NCBI RefSeq assembly: GCF_020171285.1
Contig: NZ_JAIUZI010000007.1
Location: 186,001 to 250,000 of the forward strand
Source: Seohaeicola saemankumensis
GTDB taxonomy: Bacteria; Pseudomonadota; Alphaproteobacteria; Rhodobacterales; Rhodobacteraceae
Direction: 5' to 3'
DNA length: 64,000 nt
Below are positions 1-8,529 of this stretch, in pieces; position 1 is the stretch's first letter; each line of letters starts with the position of its first letter. Made by a program: the position numbers and the translations under genes. The notes beneath the pieces are model-generated. The model had not been told where the DNA came from. It saw only the letters and a list, made by a program, of their open reading frames with translations, and made no database searches.

Positions 1-1
1 G

Positions 2-577
2 GCGGTCTACCTGGATGGCGACGGGGCCGTCGGCGGGACCTATGACAAGCACCACCTGGTGCCCTTTGGCGAGTATGTGCCGCTGGGCGATCTGGCTGCG
101 CAGGCCGGGCTGCACGGGTTTGCCGCACGGGATGGGCAGGGGTACAGCGCCGGTCCCGGACCACAGCTGATGTCGCTGGGGCCATTGGGCCGGGCGCTGC
201 CGCTGATTTGCTACGAGGCGGTGTTTCCACAGGATGTGAACGGCGCGCCGGAGCGGCCCGATCTGTTGCTGCAACTGACCAACGATGCCTGGTTCGGCCA
301 GCGGTCCGGACCGTACCAGCACCTGGCCCAGGCCAGGATGCGGGCGGTGGAGCAGGGTCTGCCGATGATCCGCGCGGCCAATACCGGGGTTTCGGCGGTG
401 ATCGACCCGCTGGGTCGGGTCCGGCGTTCGATCCCGCTGGGCGAGGCGGGATATGCCGATGCGGCACTGCCGGCCCCCTTGCCGCCGACGCTATATGCGC
501 GGACAGGCGATCTACCTGTGATTCTTTTGCTACTCATCGGCACGGTGGCGCTGGTCTGGCGGCAAACCCGGAAATAG
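2..577 (+). CDS. lnt: Apolipoprotein N-acyltransferase, C-terminal part (5' end outside window)
   Basis: This is the last 191 codons of Lnt, the inner-membrane enzyme that adds the third acyl chain to the N-terminal cysteine of lipoproteins. The reading frame is open from base 2, so the start lies upstream of the window. The nitrilase-like domain shows the catalytic lysine in YDKHHLVPFGEYVP and the catalytic cysteine in LPLICYEAVFP. A typical final membrane helix (LPVILLLLIGTVALVW) sits just before the C-terminal RQTRK. It is followed at 93 nt by metK, an order I associate with Rhodobacterales (lnt-metK). The identification is secure; only the N-terminal membrane part is missing because of the window edge. 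Confidence 0.95.
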   Translation, partial: AVYLDGDGAVGGTYDKHHLVPFGEYVPLGDLAAQAGLHGFAARDGQGYSAGPGPQLMSLGPLGRALPLICYEAVFPQDVNGAPERPDLLLQLTNDAWFGQRSGPYQHLAQARMRAVEQGLPMIRAANTGVSAVIDPLGRVRRSIPLGEAGYADAALPAPLPPTLYARTGDLPVILLLLIGTVALVWRQTRK

Positions 578-618
578 CGGTTGACCGGGCATGGGTGCGG
601 GCGTAACCCCACCAGATA

Positions 619-664
619 CCTGTCACAACGGCTTCCTGGCGTGGCGGAGAACCCTAATGGAGCG
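619..664 (+). ncRNA. SAM/SAH riboswitch in the metK leader
   Basis: Directly upstream of metK lies the compact core of the SAM/SAH riboswitch class, known mainly from Rhodobacterales metK leaders. Stem P1 pairs 620-626 with 641-647, including two G-U pairs. Its loop carries the conserved CACAACGGCTTCCTGGCGTG block (625-644). Loop bases 631-636 (GCTTCC) can pair with 659-663 (GGAGC) to form the pseudoknot. GGAG at 659-662 is also the Shine-Dalgarno sequence, seven bases before the metK ATG at 670, so ligand binding would hide the ribosome site. This predicts translational OFF control of SAM synthetase by SAM. The match is to motif and architecture remembered from the family; no covariance search was run. 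Confidence 0.9.
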
Positions 665-669
665 CTTTC

Positions 670-1851
670 ATGTCCCGTAAGAATTACACTTTCACTTCGG
701 AATCCGTATCCGAGGGGCACCCCGACAAGGTGTGCGACCGCATTTCCGACGCCGTGTTGGATGCCTTTCTGGCCGAAGAGCCGCAGGCGCGCGTGGCCTG
801 TGAAACCTTTGCCACCACCAACCGGGTAGTGATCGGCGGCGAGGTGGGCCTGTCGGATCAGGACAAGCTGCACGAGTACATGGGCAAGATCGACCAGATC
901 GCCCGGGACTGCATCAAGGACATCGGGTACGAGCAGGACAAGTTCCATTGGAAGACCTGCGAAATTACCAACCTGCTGCACGAGCAGTCCGCCCACATCG
1001 CGCAGGGTGTTGACGCCTCTGCCGACAAGGACGAGGGCGCGGGCGACCAGGGTATCATGTTCGGTTACGCCACCACCGAAACACCGGCGCTGATGCCGGC
1101 GCCGATCCAGTACAGCCACGCGATCCTGCGGCGGCTTGCCGAGGTGCGCAAGAATGGCACCGAACCGGCGCTGGGCCCGGATGCGAAATCGCAGCTGTCG
1201 GTGGTGTACGAGGATGGCAAGCCGGTTGGCGTCAGCTCGGTCGTGTTGTCGACCCAGCATCTGGACGAGGCGCTGACCAGCGCCGACATCCGCGCTATCG
1301 TCGAGCCCTATATCACCGAAGTGCTGCCCGAGGGCTGGCTGAGCGCCGCGACCGAGTGGCACGTGAACCCGACCGGGAAGTTCGTGATCGGCGGCCCCGA
1401 CGGCGATGCCGGTCTGACCGGGCGCAAGATCATCGTCGACACCTATGGCGGCGCGGCCCCGCATGGCGGCGGCGCGTTCTCCGGCAAGGATCCGACCAAG
1501 GTGGACCGCTCGGCCGCCTATGCGGCGCGCTACCTCGCCAAGAACGTGGTGGCAGCAGGCATGGCAGAACGCTGCACCATCCAGCTGAGCTATGCCATCG
1601 GGGTGTCCAAGCCGCTGTCGATCTATGCCGATACGCACGGCACCGGCGACGTCGCGCCTGCCGACATCGAGAAAGCCGTGGGCGCGGTCATGGACCTGAC
1701 CCCGCGCGGCATTCGCGAGCACCTGCAGATGAACAAGCCGATCTATCAGCGCACGGCGGCCTACGGTCATTTCGGCCGTGAACCGGATGCGGACGGCGGT
1801 TTCAGCTGGGAGAAAACGGATCTGGTCGAGGCGCTGAAAAAGGCGGTGTGA
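670..1851 (+). CDS. metK: S-adenosylmethionine synthetase
   Basis: MetK makes S-adenosylmethionine from ATP and methionine in the cytoplasm, supplying methyl groups to enzymes such as TrmB encoded nearby. The 393-residue protein has normal length. Family motifs are plain: [20 protein letters not shown] with the catalytic His near residue 17, [12 protein letters not shown], the glycine-rich [19 protein letters not shown], and a C-terminal [11 protein letters not shown]. The start at 670 is set by the GGAG at 659-662, which is part of the riboswitch pseudoknot. A strong terminator follows at 1880-1904, so metK appears to be its own transcription unit. No anomalies seen. Confidence 0.97.
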   Translation: MSRKNYTFTSESVSEGHPDKVCDRISDAVLDAFLAEEPQARVACETFATTNRVVIGGEVGLSDQDKLHEYMGKIDQIARDCIKDIGYEQDKFHWKTCEITNLLHEQSAHIAQGVDASADKDEGAGDQGIMFGYATTETPALMPAPIQYSHAILRRLAEVRKNGTEPALGPDAKSQLSVVYEDGKPVGVSSVVLSTQHLDEALTSADIRAIVEPYITEVLPEGWLSAATEWHVNPTGKFVIGGPDGDAGLTGRKIIVDTYGGAAPHGGGAFSGKDPTKVDRSAAYAARYLAKNVVAAGMAERCTIQLSYAIGVSKPLSIYADTHGTGDVAPADIEKAVGAVMDLTPRGIREHLQMNKPIYQRTAAYGHFGREPDADGGFSWEKTDLVEALKKAV

Positions 1852-1879
1852 CCGGGATCGTTTCCGAAGCGGTTTTGAG

Positions 1880-1904
1880 CGGGCGGCCATGGGCCGCCCG
1901 TTTT
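1880..1904 (+). terminator. Rho-independent terminator after metK
   Basis: A 9-bp GC stem (1880-1888 with 1892-1900) closes on a 3-nt ATG loop and is followed by TTTT and a further TTT after GCG. It lies 28 nt after the metK stop codon. Confidence 0.85.
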
Positions 1905-2040
1905 GCGTTTCGCAGGCTGCGATGATGTGCGGCCCCGCCCAGCGTCCGGGGTAGTCGCAATCACAAAGAAGCGGAATGCGGGGCTATCGAAGGGCCGCGG
2001 GCGGGGTTAGGCTGTGGCAAAACTGGCTAAAGGATAGCTG

Positions 2041-2670
2041 ATGATTTTCTACGATTGTTCGACGGCGCCCAACCCGCGCCGCGCCCGCATGTTCATTGCC
2101 GAAAAGGGGCTGGAGATCGAGACCCGGGATGTGTCGATCGCCAAGGGCGAGCAGCTTTCGCCGGAGTTCACGGCCGTGAATCCGCGTGCGACCCTGCCCG
2201 CGTTGCTGACGGACGACGGCGAGGTTCTGGGCGAGAACCTCGGCATTGCGGCATACCTTGAGGCGAAGTTTCCTGAGCCGCCGCTGATGGGGCGGACGCC
2301 GCTGGAAAAGGGGTCGGTCCTGATGTGGAACGCGATTGCCGAGTTCCAGGGCGGCATGCCGGTGGCGGAGGTGCTGCGGAACACCAACCCGCATTTCAAG
2401 GACCGGGCGATTCCGGGGCCGGTGAACCACGCCCAGATCCCGAAACTGGCCGAGCGGGGGCAGCAGCGGCTGGCCGACTATTTCGACCTGATCGAGGAGC
2501 GGTTGCAAAGCAGCGCCTATCTGGCCAGTGACAGTTTCACGCTGGCCGATATCACGGGGTTCGTGTTTGTCGATTTCGCGCGGGTGATCCGGGTGCGGAT
2601 ACCGGAAACCAACACGGCGACGCTGGCGTGGTTCGACAAGATCAAGGCCCGGCCCAGCGCCGCCTTGTGA
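2041..2670 (+). CDS. Glutathione S-transferase family protein
   Basis: A 209-residue cytosolic GST-like protein. The N-terminal thioredoxin-like half starts MIFYDCSTAPNPRRARMF, where the residue around CST is the likely glutathione-activating position. It carries the cis-proline region NPRATLPALL and the glutathione-binding segment GEVLGENLGIAAYLE. The helical C-terminal half contains the conserved SFTLADITGFVF motif. Length and layout fit the family; substrate cannot be read from sequence. It lies between metK and an FAD oxidoreductase, all on the plus strand, but 70 nt separate it from the latter, so co-transcription is only possible. Expected role: detoxification or thiol chemistry. Confidence 0.9.
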   Translation: MIFYDCSTAPNPRRARMFIAEKGLEIETRDVSIAKGEQLSPEFTAVNPRATLPALLTDDGEVLGENLGIAAYLEAKFPEPPLMGRTPLEKGSVLMWNAIAEFQGGMPVAEVLRNTNPHFKDRAIPGPVNHAQIPKLAERGQQRLADYFDLIEERLQSSAYLASDSFTLADITGFVFVDFARVIRVRIPETNTATLAWFDKIKARPSAAL

Positions 2671-2740
2671 CGCAGGCCGGCTGACAGAGCGCGTGCTTTT
2701 TCGCGTCGCGCGATGGGTTGTCCTGAAAGAGGAAGATGAC

Positions 2741-4048
2741 ATGGTACAGACCGCTGACGCCATCATTATCGGTACCGGGGTGATCGGTGCCGCGATTGCC
2801 TTTGAAATGTCCAAGGCGGGGTGGAAGACCCTGTCGCTGGACCGCAACGCGCAGGTCGGCCATGGGTCAACCGCAGGCAGCTGCGCGATCATCCGGATGC
2901 ATTATTCCACCTTCGACGGCACGGCCTTTGCATGGGAAGGCTATCACTACTGGCGGGACTGGGCCGACTATCTGGGCCTGCCCGCGGGCAGCGACCTTGC
3001 GCGGTTCCGGCAGACCGGCTGCATGGTGATGAAGTCAGAGGCGAACGGGTTTCTGGAGCGGCATATGGCGTTCAGCCGCGAGCTGGATTGCCCGTTTGAC
3101 GAACTGTCGCCAGAAGACATCAAACGGCGGTTGCCGCTTTATTCGCTCGACAGTTTCAGCCCGCCCCGGCGGCTGGACGATCCGGCGTTCGGGCAACCCA
3201 ACGGCGCGGCGATCCCGGGTGCGGTGATGTGGCCGCTCGCGGGTTATGTCAACGATCCCGCACTTTCGGCGCAGAACCTGATGGCGGCGGCGCGGCTGCA
3301 TGGCGCGCAGGTGCGCACCGGGGCCGAGGTGGTTGAGATCCTGCAATCGGCGGGCCGTGTGGCGGGGGTTCGGCTGGCGGATAGAGAGGAGATCCACGCG
3401 CCGGTGGTGATCAACGTGGCCGGACCCGGGTCGTCGATCATCAACGCGATGGCGGGCGTGCTGGAGGACATGACGATCACCACCCGGCCGTTGCGGCAGG
3501 AAGTGGTGCATGTCCCCGCGCCGCAAGGGTTCGATTTTGAGCGGGACGGCACCATCGTGTCTGATGGTGACATCGGCTGTTACTGTCGGCCCGAACAGGG
3601 CAATCACATCCTGATCGGGTCGGAGGATCCGGACTGTGACGACCACGACTGGGTCGCGGATGACATGGCGTTCAACCGGGAATTCACCGACCAATGGACC
3701 ACGCAGGCGATGCGCTATGGCCAGCGGGTGCCCAGCCTTGGCATCCCGTCCCGGAAACGCGGGGTGGTTGAACTCTATGACGCCTCGACCGACTGGATCC
3801 CGATCTATGACAAATCGGCGCTGCCGGGGTTCTACATGGCCTGCGGCAGCAGCGGGAACCAGTACAAGAACGCGCCGATTGCCGGCAAGATGATGGCGGC
3901 GCTGGTAGCCTATTGCGAGGGCGGGGCGGACCATGACCGCGATCCGCTGCAGTTTGATCTGCCCTATATCGGTCAGCGCATCGACAGCGGGTTCTATTCG
4001 CGCAAGAGACCTGTGAACCACGAGTCGAGTTTTTCCGTGCTCGGGTGA
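2741..4048 (+). CDS. FAD-dependent amino-acid/sarcosine-oxidase-type oxidoreductase
   Basis: A 435-residue flavoprotein of the DAO family (glycine/sarcosine oxidase, DadA-like). The N-terminus has the FAD-binding Rossmann motif IIIGTGVIGAAIAFEMSKAG followed by the acidic end of strand 2 (LSLDRN). GHGSTAGSCAIIRMHYS is the second FAD contact region, and the C-terminal YMACGSSGNQYKNAPIAGK closes the cofactor site. The start at 2741 is preferred to the upstream GTG at 2693 because GAGGA at 2729-2733 is well spaced and the Rossmann fold starts immediately after. The substrate is unknown; the protein lacks the neighbours of heterotetrameric sarcosine oxidase, so a single-subunit amine or D-amino-acid oxidase/dehydrogenase is the best guess. 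Confidence 0.88.
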   Translation: MVQTADAIIIGTGVIGAAIAFEMSKAGWKTLSLDRNAQVGHGSTAGSCAIIRMHYSTFDGTAFAWEGYHYWRDWADYLGLPAGSDLARFRQTGCMVMKSEANGFLERHMAFSRELDCPFDELSPEDIKRRLPLYSLDSFSPPRRLDDPAFGQPNGAAIPGAVMWPLAGYVNDPALSAQNLMAAARLHGAQVRTGAEVVEILQSAGRVAGVRLADREEIHAPVVINVAGPGSSIINAMAGVLEDMTITTRPLRQEVVHVPAPQGFDFERDGTIVSDGDIGCYCRPEQGNHILIGSEDPDCDDHDWVADDMAFNREFTDQWTTQAMRYGQRVPSLGIPSRKRGVVELYDASTDWIPIYDKSALPGFYMACGSSGNQYKNAPIAGKMMAALVAYCEGGADHDRDPLQFDLPYIGQRIDSGFYSRKRPVNHESSFSVLG

Positions 4049-4055
4049 CGCCGAG

Positions 4056-4080
4056 CGAGATTATTCGTCGAATAATCTCG
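4056..4080. other. Perfect 25-nt dyad between oxidoreductase and trmB
   Basis: CGAGATTATT (4056-4065) is the exact inverse of AATAATCTCG (4071-4080) around CGTCG. The arms are much richer in AT than the surroundings. It lies 7 nt after the oxidoreductase stop codon and 56 nt before trmB. There is no T-tract on either side, so it may be a weak terminator, an RNA stability hairpin or a protein-binding site. GCTCGG at 4039-4044 can alternatively pair with CCGAGC at 4051-4056. Confidence 0.5.
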
Positions 4081-4136
4081 GCCCCACGTCGGTGGCGGCG
4101 TTGAACAAATCGCGTTGCGCCGCTAAACCGCGCGCC

Positions 4137-4841
4137 ATGAGCACACCGACCCGCCCGCACCGCAACTTCTATGGCCGCCTCAAGGGCAAGGCCCTGAAGA
4201 AAAGCCAGAAGACGTACCTGGACGAGGACCTGGCCGCCCTGTCGCCGGGGCCGGTGGACTGGGAGAGCAATCTTGAGCGTGTGCCGCTGGATCTGCAGGC
4301 GCTGTTTGGCGGCAAACCGGTTTGGCTGGAGGTCGGCTTTGGCGGGGGCGAGCATCTGGTGCATCAGGCACAGGGCAACCCCGACGTGGGTATCATCGGG
4401 GCGGAGCCCTACATCAACGGGGTCGCGATGTTGCTGAGCAAGATCCGGCGCGCCGGGGTTGAAAACCTGGCGATCCATCCCGGCGATGCCCGCGATCTGA
4501 TGGACGTCTTGCCGGCCCAATCCATTGACCGGGCGTTCCTGCTCTACCCGGACCCCTGGCCGAAAAAACGCCATCATCGCAGGCGCTTCGTGACGCCGGA
4601 GCACCTGGAGCCCCTGGCGCGGGCGATGAAACCGGGCGCGATTTTGCGGGTGGCGACGGACATTCCCGACTATGTGCGCCAGACGCTGGAAGAGGTGCCG
4701 CGCGCCGGTTTCGAATGGCTGGCGGAACGGCCCGCCGATTGGCGCGAACCCTGGGGCGACTGGATTTCCACCCGCTATGAACAGAAGGCGCTGCGCGAGG
4801 GGCGGGTGCCGCATTACCTGACTTTTCGGCGGGTCGGCTGA
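4137..4841 (+). CDS. trmB: tRNA (guanine-N7-)-methyltransferase
   Basis: TrmB methylates N7 of G46 in the variable loop of tRNAs using SAM. The 234-residue protein shows the SAM-binding motif LEVGFGGGEHL and the diagnostic LYPDPWPKKRHHRRRFV block, followed by IPDYVRQTLEE and the C-terminal TRYEQKALREGR substrate loop. The ATG at 4137 gives the usual N-terminus (STPTRPHRNFYGRLKG); the in-frame GTG at 4092 would add an unusual 15 residues. It is a SAM consumer close to metK, and the lnt-metK-trmB neighbourhood is common in this order, here interrupted by a GST and an oxidoreductase. Confidence 0.95.
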   Translation: MSTPTRPHRNFYGRLKGKALKKSQKTYLDEDLAALSPGPVDWESNLERVPLDLQALFGGKPVWLEVGFGGGEHLVHQAQGNPDVGIIGAEPYINGVAMLLSKIRRAGVENLAIHPGDARDLMDVLPAQSIDRAFLLYPDPWPKKRHHRRRFVTPEHLEPLARAMKPGAILRVATDIPDYVRQTLEEVPRAGFEWLAERPADWREPWGDWISTRYEQKALREGRVPHYLTFRRVG

Positions 4842-4922
4842 CGGCGGAAAACTTGTCAAGACCGGGGCGAAGCGGGCAGACTGACCCTATTCTGTTTGTT
4901 TTGTACTGGTTTGGAGAGTGTC

Positions 4923-5918
4923 ATGTTCCGTTTTGTACTCATTTTTTCATTGCTGATTTCAGTGGTTCCGGCGGCCCGGGCCCAGCAGATTCCCACCGTG
5001 ACCGATCTGTGTTCCGGCATCCCGGTGGGGGCCGGGAGCATCGACGCGGTGACGCTGACGCAGATCACCGATGGCGGCATGGTCAACCGATATGCCTGCA
5101 CGTTTCAGCCGAGCACATTCAACCCGGCGGCCGCGAACAAGCTGGTTGTGGTTCTGCATGGCGGGAACGGCAATGCCACCACGCTTTCGGGCAAGGGGTT
5201 GCAGGTCGAGGCGGAGGCGCGCGGATATCTGATCTCGTTTGCGCAGGGCTGGCCACATCCGACCACCTGCCCGAGCGACCTGTGTACGGTCAACGGCTGG
5301 GACGGGGGCGACACCATCAACGGTGTCGACGTCGATGTGGCCGAGATCAATCAGGCGTTCATTTCGATCCTCGTCGATGCGGCCGTTGGTGATTACAACA
5401 TTGATCCTTCCGAGGTCTATCTGGCCGGGTTTTCCGGCGGGGCCAAGTTGATCTATCGGTTGATGGCGGGGGACACGCAGGCCCTGCTGCACCCGTTTCA
5501 ACCGGCCGCCGTTGCGACGATGGCGGGGTCGGTGATGTCGGTGGATGTGCCGGCCAACGGCGGCAGCGGAGAGGTGAACGCGATCCATGTGGGCGCGGGT
5601 GCCCGTCCGGTCCCCGCGCTGGTCATGCAGGGGCTGCAGGACGACCGGGTGCCGTTTTACGGCGGCTTCAACCACAACCAGTCCAAGGTCGATTCGAGCT
5701 TTTTCGAGAAGATCGACCTGATCCGGTCGCTGAACGCGGCCTTTGGCGCCGCGGTCCAGCAGCCGCCGCAATGGGTGGCGCCGCTGGGCGGGCGGCCGGC
5801 CCAGGTCAAGGAGTTTTCCGGCCTGGCCCCGGTGGTGTCGGTGGCCGCCCAGCAACTGGATCACCAGTGGCCGACCTGGTACGCGCCGCTGGTGTTCGAT
5901 TTCTTTGACGCGATGTAG
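4923..5918 (+). CDS. Secreted alpha/beta-hydrolase, PHB-depolymerase/feruloyl-esterase (LpqC) type
   Basis: A 331-residue exported esterase. The start at 4923 has GGAGA at 4913-4917 and gives a clean signal peptide (MFRFVLIFSLLISVVPAARA, cut before QQIP). The mature part shows the oxyanion strand LVVVLHGGNGNATT, the nucleophile elbow GFSGG within VYLAGFSGGAKLIYRL, an acid residue in QGLQDDRVPF, and a late His in QLDHQWPTWY. These fit the COG3509 family, which acts on ester polymers or feruloyl esters. Several cysteines (DLCSG, YACTF, TTCPSDLCT) suggest disulfides and a periplasmic or extracellular site. The substrate cannot be decided. There is no clear operon partner. Confidence 0.85.
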   Translation: MFRFVLIFSLLISVVPAARAQQIPTVTDLCSGIPVGAGSIDAVTLTQITDGGMVNRYACTFQPSTFNPAAANKLVVVLHGGNGNATTLSGKGLQVEAEARGYLISFAQGWPHPTTCPSDLCTVNGWDGGDTINGVDVDVAEINQAFISILVDAAVGDYNIDPSEVYLAGFSGGAKLIYRLMAGDTQALLHPFQPAAVATMAGSVMSVDVPANGGSGEVNAIHVGAGARPVPALVMQGLQDDRVPFYGGFNHNQSKVDSSFFEKIDLIRSLNAAFGAAVQQPPQWVAPLGGRPAQVKEFSGLAPVVSVAAQQLDHQWPTWYAPLVFDFFDAM

Positions 5919-6028
5919 GCGGCGCGCCCCGTGCTATCTGGCGGTGCGGGGCCGATTTCCCTTGCGATAGGGGCGCGCACGCGTAGTATCCGCGCGCGCT
6001 TCCCAGCCCTCAGACGAAAGGCCGCCCC

Positions 6029-7381
6029 ATGTCCGGACACGGCACCCCTATCCCCATGACCTCCACCCCCTGCGGCCCGCTTGCGGGCGTGGCCGAGGTG
6101 CCCGGCGACAAGTCGATTTCGCACCGCTCGCTGATCCTGGGGGCGATGGCGGTGGGCGAAACCGTGATCACCGGATTGCTGGAAGGCGAGGACGTGCTGG
6201 ACACCGCAAAGGCGATGCGCGCCTTTGGTGCCGAGGTGACGCGGGACGAGGACGGCACATGGCATGTGCATGGCGTCGGGGTGGGTGGTTTTGCGGAACC
6301 GGACAACGTGATCGATTGCGGCAATTCCGGCACCGGCGTGCGGCTGATCATGGGGGCGATGGCGACCTGCCCGATTGCGGTGACCTTTACCGGGGACGCC
6401 AGCCTGAACAAGCGGCCGATGGCGCGGGTGACCGACCCGCTGGCCCTGTTCGGGACACAGGCGGTCGGGCGCGCGGGCGGGCGTTTGCCGATGACGCTGG
6501 TTGGTGTGGCGGATCCGGTACCGGTGCGGTATGTGGTTCCGGTGCCCTCGGCGCAGGTGAAATCGGCAGTGCTGCTGGCCGGGCTGAACGCGCCGGGGCA
6601 GACCGTCGTGATCGAGAAGGAAGCCACCCGCGATCACACCGAACGGATGCTGCAGGGCTTTGGCGCTGAGATCACCACCGAGGTGACCGAGGAGGGCCGT
6701 GTGATCACCCTGACCGGGCGACCCGAGCTGAAGCCGCAGACCATCGCGGTGCCGCGCGACCCATCGAGCGCGGCGTTTCCGGTCTGCGCCGCGCTGATCA
6801 CGCCGGGATCTGATGTGCTGGTTCCGGGCATCGGGCTGAACCCGACGCGGGCGGGGCTCTTTACCACGCTGCGCGAGATGGGCGCCGATCTGACCTATGA
6901 AAACGAGCGGATCGAGGGCGGTGAGCCGGTCGCCGATCTGCGCGCCCGCTATTCGCCCGACATGCAGGGGATCGAGGTACCGCAGGAACGCGCCGCCAGC
7001 ATGATCGACGAATACCCGGTGCTGTCGGTGGTGGCCGCCAATGCGCAGGGCACCACCATGATGCGCGGCGTCAAGGAACTGCGCGTCAAGGAAAGCGACC
7101 GGATCGAGGCGATGGCCAGCGGGCTGCGCGCCTGTGGCGTCACGGTCGAGGACGGGCCCGACTGGTGGTCGGTTGCCGGGCTGGGCGCGGGCAACGTGCC
7201 GGGCGGCGGCACCTGCGCCAGCCACCTGGATCACCGGATCGCGATGTCGTTCCTGGTGCTGGGCATGGCATCGCAACAGCCGGTATCAGTGGATGACGGC
7301 AGCCCGATCGCGACCTCTTTCCCGATTTTCGAGCCGCTGATGGGGGGCTTGGGCGCGGCGCTGGCGCGGGAGGCGGGCTGA
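6029..7381 (+). CDS. aroA: 3-phosphoshikimate 1-carboxyvinyltransferase (EPSP synthase), CP4-like class
   Basis: AroA joins shikimate 3-phosphate to PEP in aromatic amino-acid synthesis. The 450-residue protein matches the class II (Agrobacterium CP4) form by eye: [65 protein letters not shown] [21 protein letters not shown] and [13 protein letters not shown]. The position equal to CP4 Ala100 is Gly101 here, in GNSGTGVRL; in CP4 that alanine is the known glyphosate-insensitivity residue, so this enzyme may be more sensitive. The next gene starts in the stop codon (TGATG), then cmk follows, forming an aroA-X-cmk operon. Confidence 0.96.
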   Translation: MSGHGTPIPMTSTPCGPLAGVAEVPGDKSISHRSLILGAMAVGETVITGLLEGEDVLDTAKAMRAFGAEVTRDEDGTWHVHGVGVGGFAEPDNVIDCGNSGTGVRLIMGAMATCPIAVTFTGDASLNKRPMARVTDPLALFGTQAVGRAGGRLPMTLVGVADPVPVRYVVPVPSAQVKSAVLLAGLNAPGQTVVIEKEATRDHTERMLQGFGAEITTEVTEEGRVITLTGRPELKPQTIAVPRDPSSAAFPVCAALITPGSDVLVPGIGLNPTRAGLFTTLREMGADLTYENERIEGGEPVADLRARYSPDMQGIEVPQERAASMIDEYPVLSVVAANAQGTTMMRGVKELRVKESDRIEAMASGLRACGVTVEDGPDWWSVAGLGAGNVPGGGTCASHLDHRIAMSFLVLGMASQQPVSVDDGSPIATSFPIFEPLMGGLGAALAREAG

Positions 7382-7899
7382 TGCCCTGGCGGCTGATCTA
7401 TTGGATCGTCTTTGCCGCCGGTTTGGGCGTTTACGCCGTCATGCTGATCTGGACCTTGCCCGCGATCTCCGCCGGGGCGGGCGGTTTGGCGCCCTTTGAT
7501 CTGCGCCCCGGCGGGTATAGTACGGATGAAGCGCGCGCCTTTCTGGCTGCGCTGAGCGACGATGCGCGGGCCCTCTATCTGGGGCCGCAGCACCTGCTGG
7601 ACCTGTTTTACCCGGCGCTGCTGGCGGTGGTTCTGGGCGGTGCGATCTGGGTTTTGGTGCCCTGGGCTCTGCCGCGCTGGGTGCTGCTGGGGGCGGTTTT
7701 GGTCGGGATGGGGGGCGATTACATGGAAAACGCCCGCGTGGCCGCGCTGTTGCGTTATGAGGGCGTGGTGCCCGCCGAAATGATCGCCGCCGCCAGCCGG
7801 GCAACTTTGGTAAAATCCGCCGCAACCACCGTGGCCATGCTGGGCGCGCTGGCCGGTCTGGCGCGGCTGGTCTGGATGAAATGGAGCAGATCATCGTGA
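7381..7899 (+). CDS. Small integral membrane protein between aroA and cmk
   Basis: A 172-residue protein of unknown function with about four predicted membrane helices: residues 4-27 ([20 protein letters not shown]), around 75-95, around 97-112 and around 143-163. A polar stretch with [35 protein letters not shown] separates helix 1 from helix 2, and [17 protein letters not shown] lies between helices 3 and 4. It overlaps the aroA stop by one base (TGATG) and its own end overlaps the start of cmk, so it is very probably translated from the aroA-cmk message. I do not recognise the family and assign no function. Confidence 0.8.
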   Translation: MPWRLIYWIVFAAGLGVYAVMLIWTLPAISAGAGGLAPFDLRPGGYSTDEARAFLAALSDDARALYLGPQHLLDLFYPALLAVVLGGAIWVLVPWALPRWVLLGAVLVGMGGDYMENARVAALLRYEGVVPAEMIAAASRATLVKSAATTVAMLGALAGLARLVWMKWSRSS

Positions 7900-8516
7900 G
7901 CGAACCGTTTACTGTCGCCATTGACGGCCCCGCCGCTGCTGGGAAGGGCACGATTTCCAAGGCCGTCGCGGAACAGCTGGGCTTTGCCCATCTGGATACC
8001 GGGCTGCTCTATCGTGCGGTCGGCGCCCGCGTGCTGGCGGGCGAGGAGCCGCTGACGGCGGCGCAGGCGCTGACGCGCGAGGATCTGGAGCGGGACGACC
8101 TGCGCACCGCCGAGGTGGCGCAGGCCGCCAGCAAGGTGGCGGTGATTGCCGAGGTGCGGAGTGCATTGATGGAGTTTCAGCGCAGCTTTGCCCGCCGGGC
8201 CGGCGGTGCGGTGCTGGACGGGCGCGATATCGGCACGGTGATCTGTCCGCAGGCGGAGGCAAAGCTGTTTGTCACCGCCAGCGCCGAGGTGCGCGCGGAA
8301 CGGCGGTACCTTGAGCTGGCCGCCAAGGGCGACCGCACGACCCGCGCCGAGGTTCTGGCGGATGTGACGGAACGCGACCGGCGCGACAGGGAACGGGCGA
8401 CCGCGCCGCTGGAAGCGGCGGGTGATGCGGTCGTTATCGACACGTCAGACATGAGCATAGAAGATGCCATTGCCGCCGCGATGCGGGCGGTAACGGCAAA
8501 AGGCGCCAGACGCTAA
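7896..8516 (+). CDS. cmk: (d)CMP kinase
   Basis: Cmk phosphorylates CMP and dCMP with ATP. The protein shows the P-loop [15 protein letters not shown], the CMP-binding [10 protein letters not shown], and [23 protein letters not shown], and ends in the usual [12 protein letters not shown] prefer the GTG at 7896, which overlaps the previous stop (GTGA) and has GGAGCAG upstream; an in-frame ATG at 7881 would add five residues. With the 7896 start the protein is 206 residues, normal for the family. In relatives cmk is commonly followed by rpsA; here rpsA is 4.4 kb downstream, with four accessory genes between. Confidence 0.94.
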   Translation: MSEPFTVAIDGPAAAGKGTISKAVAEQLGFAHLDTGLLYRAVGARVLAGEEPLTAAQALTREDLERDDLRTAEVAQAASKVAVIAEVRSALMEFQRSFARRAGGAVLDGRDIGTVICPQAEAKLFVTASAEVRAERRYLELAAKGDRTTRAEVLADVTERDRRDRERATAPLEAAGDAVVIDTSDMSIEDAIAAAMRAVTAKGARR

Positions 8517-8529
8517 GGAGGTCCACCCA

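Noticed and set aside
619..664. SAM-II riboswitch as an alternative for the metK leader
   Set aside because: The CACAACGGCTTCCTGGCGTG block, small P1 and SD-containing pseudoknot fit the SAM/SAH class, not the SAM-II consensus as I recall it.
211..1890. 559-codon minus-strand ORF opposite lnt and metK
   Set aside because: It is the antisense shadow of two clear genes in GC-rich DNA, with a low-complexity His/Arg/Gly-rich product and no ribosome site.
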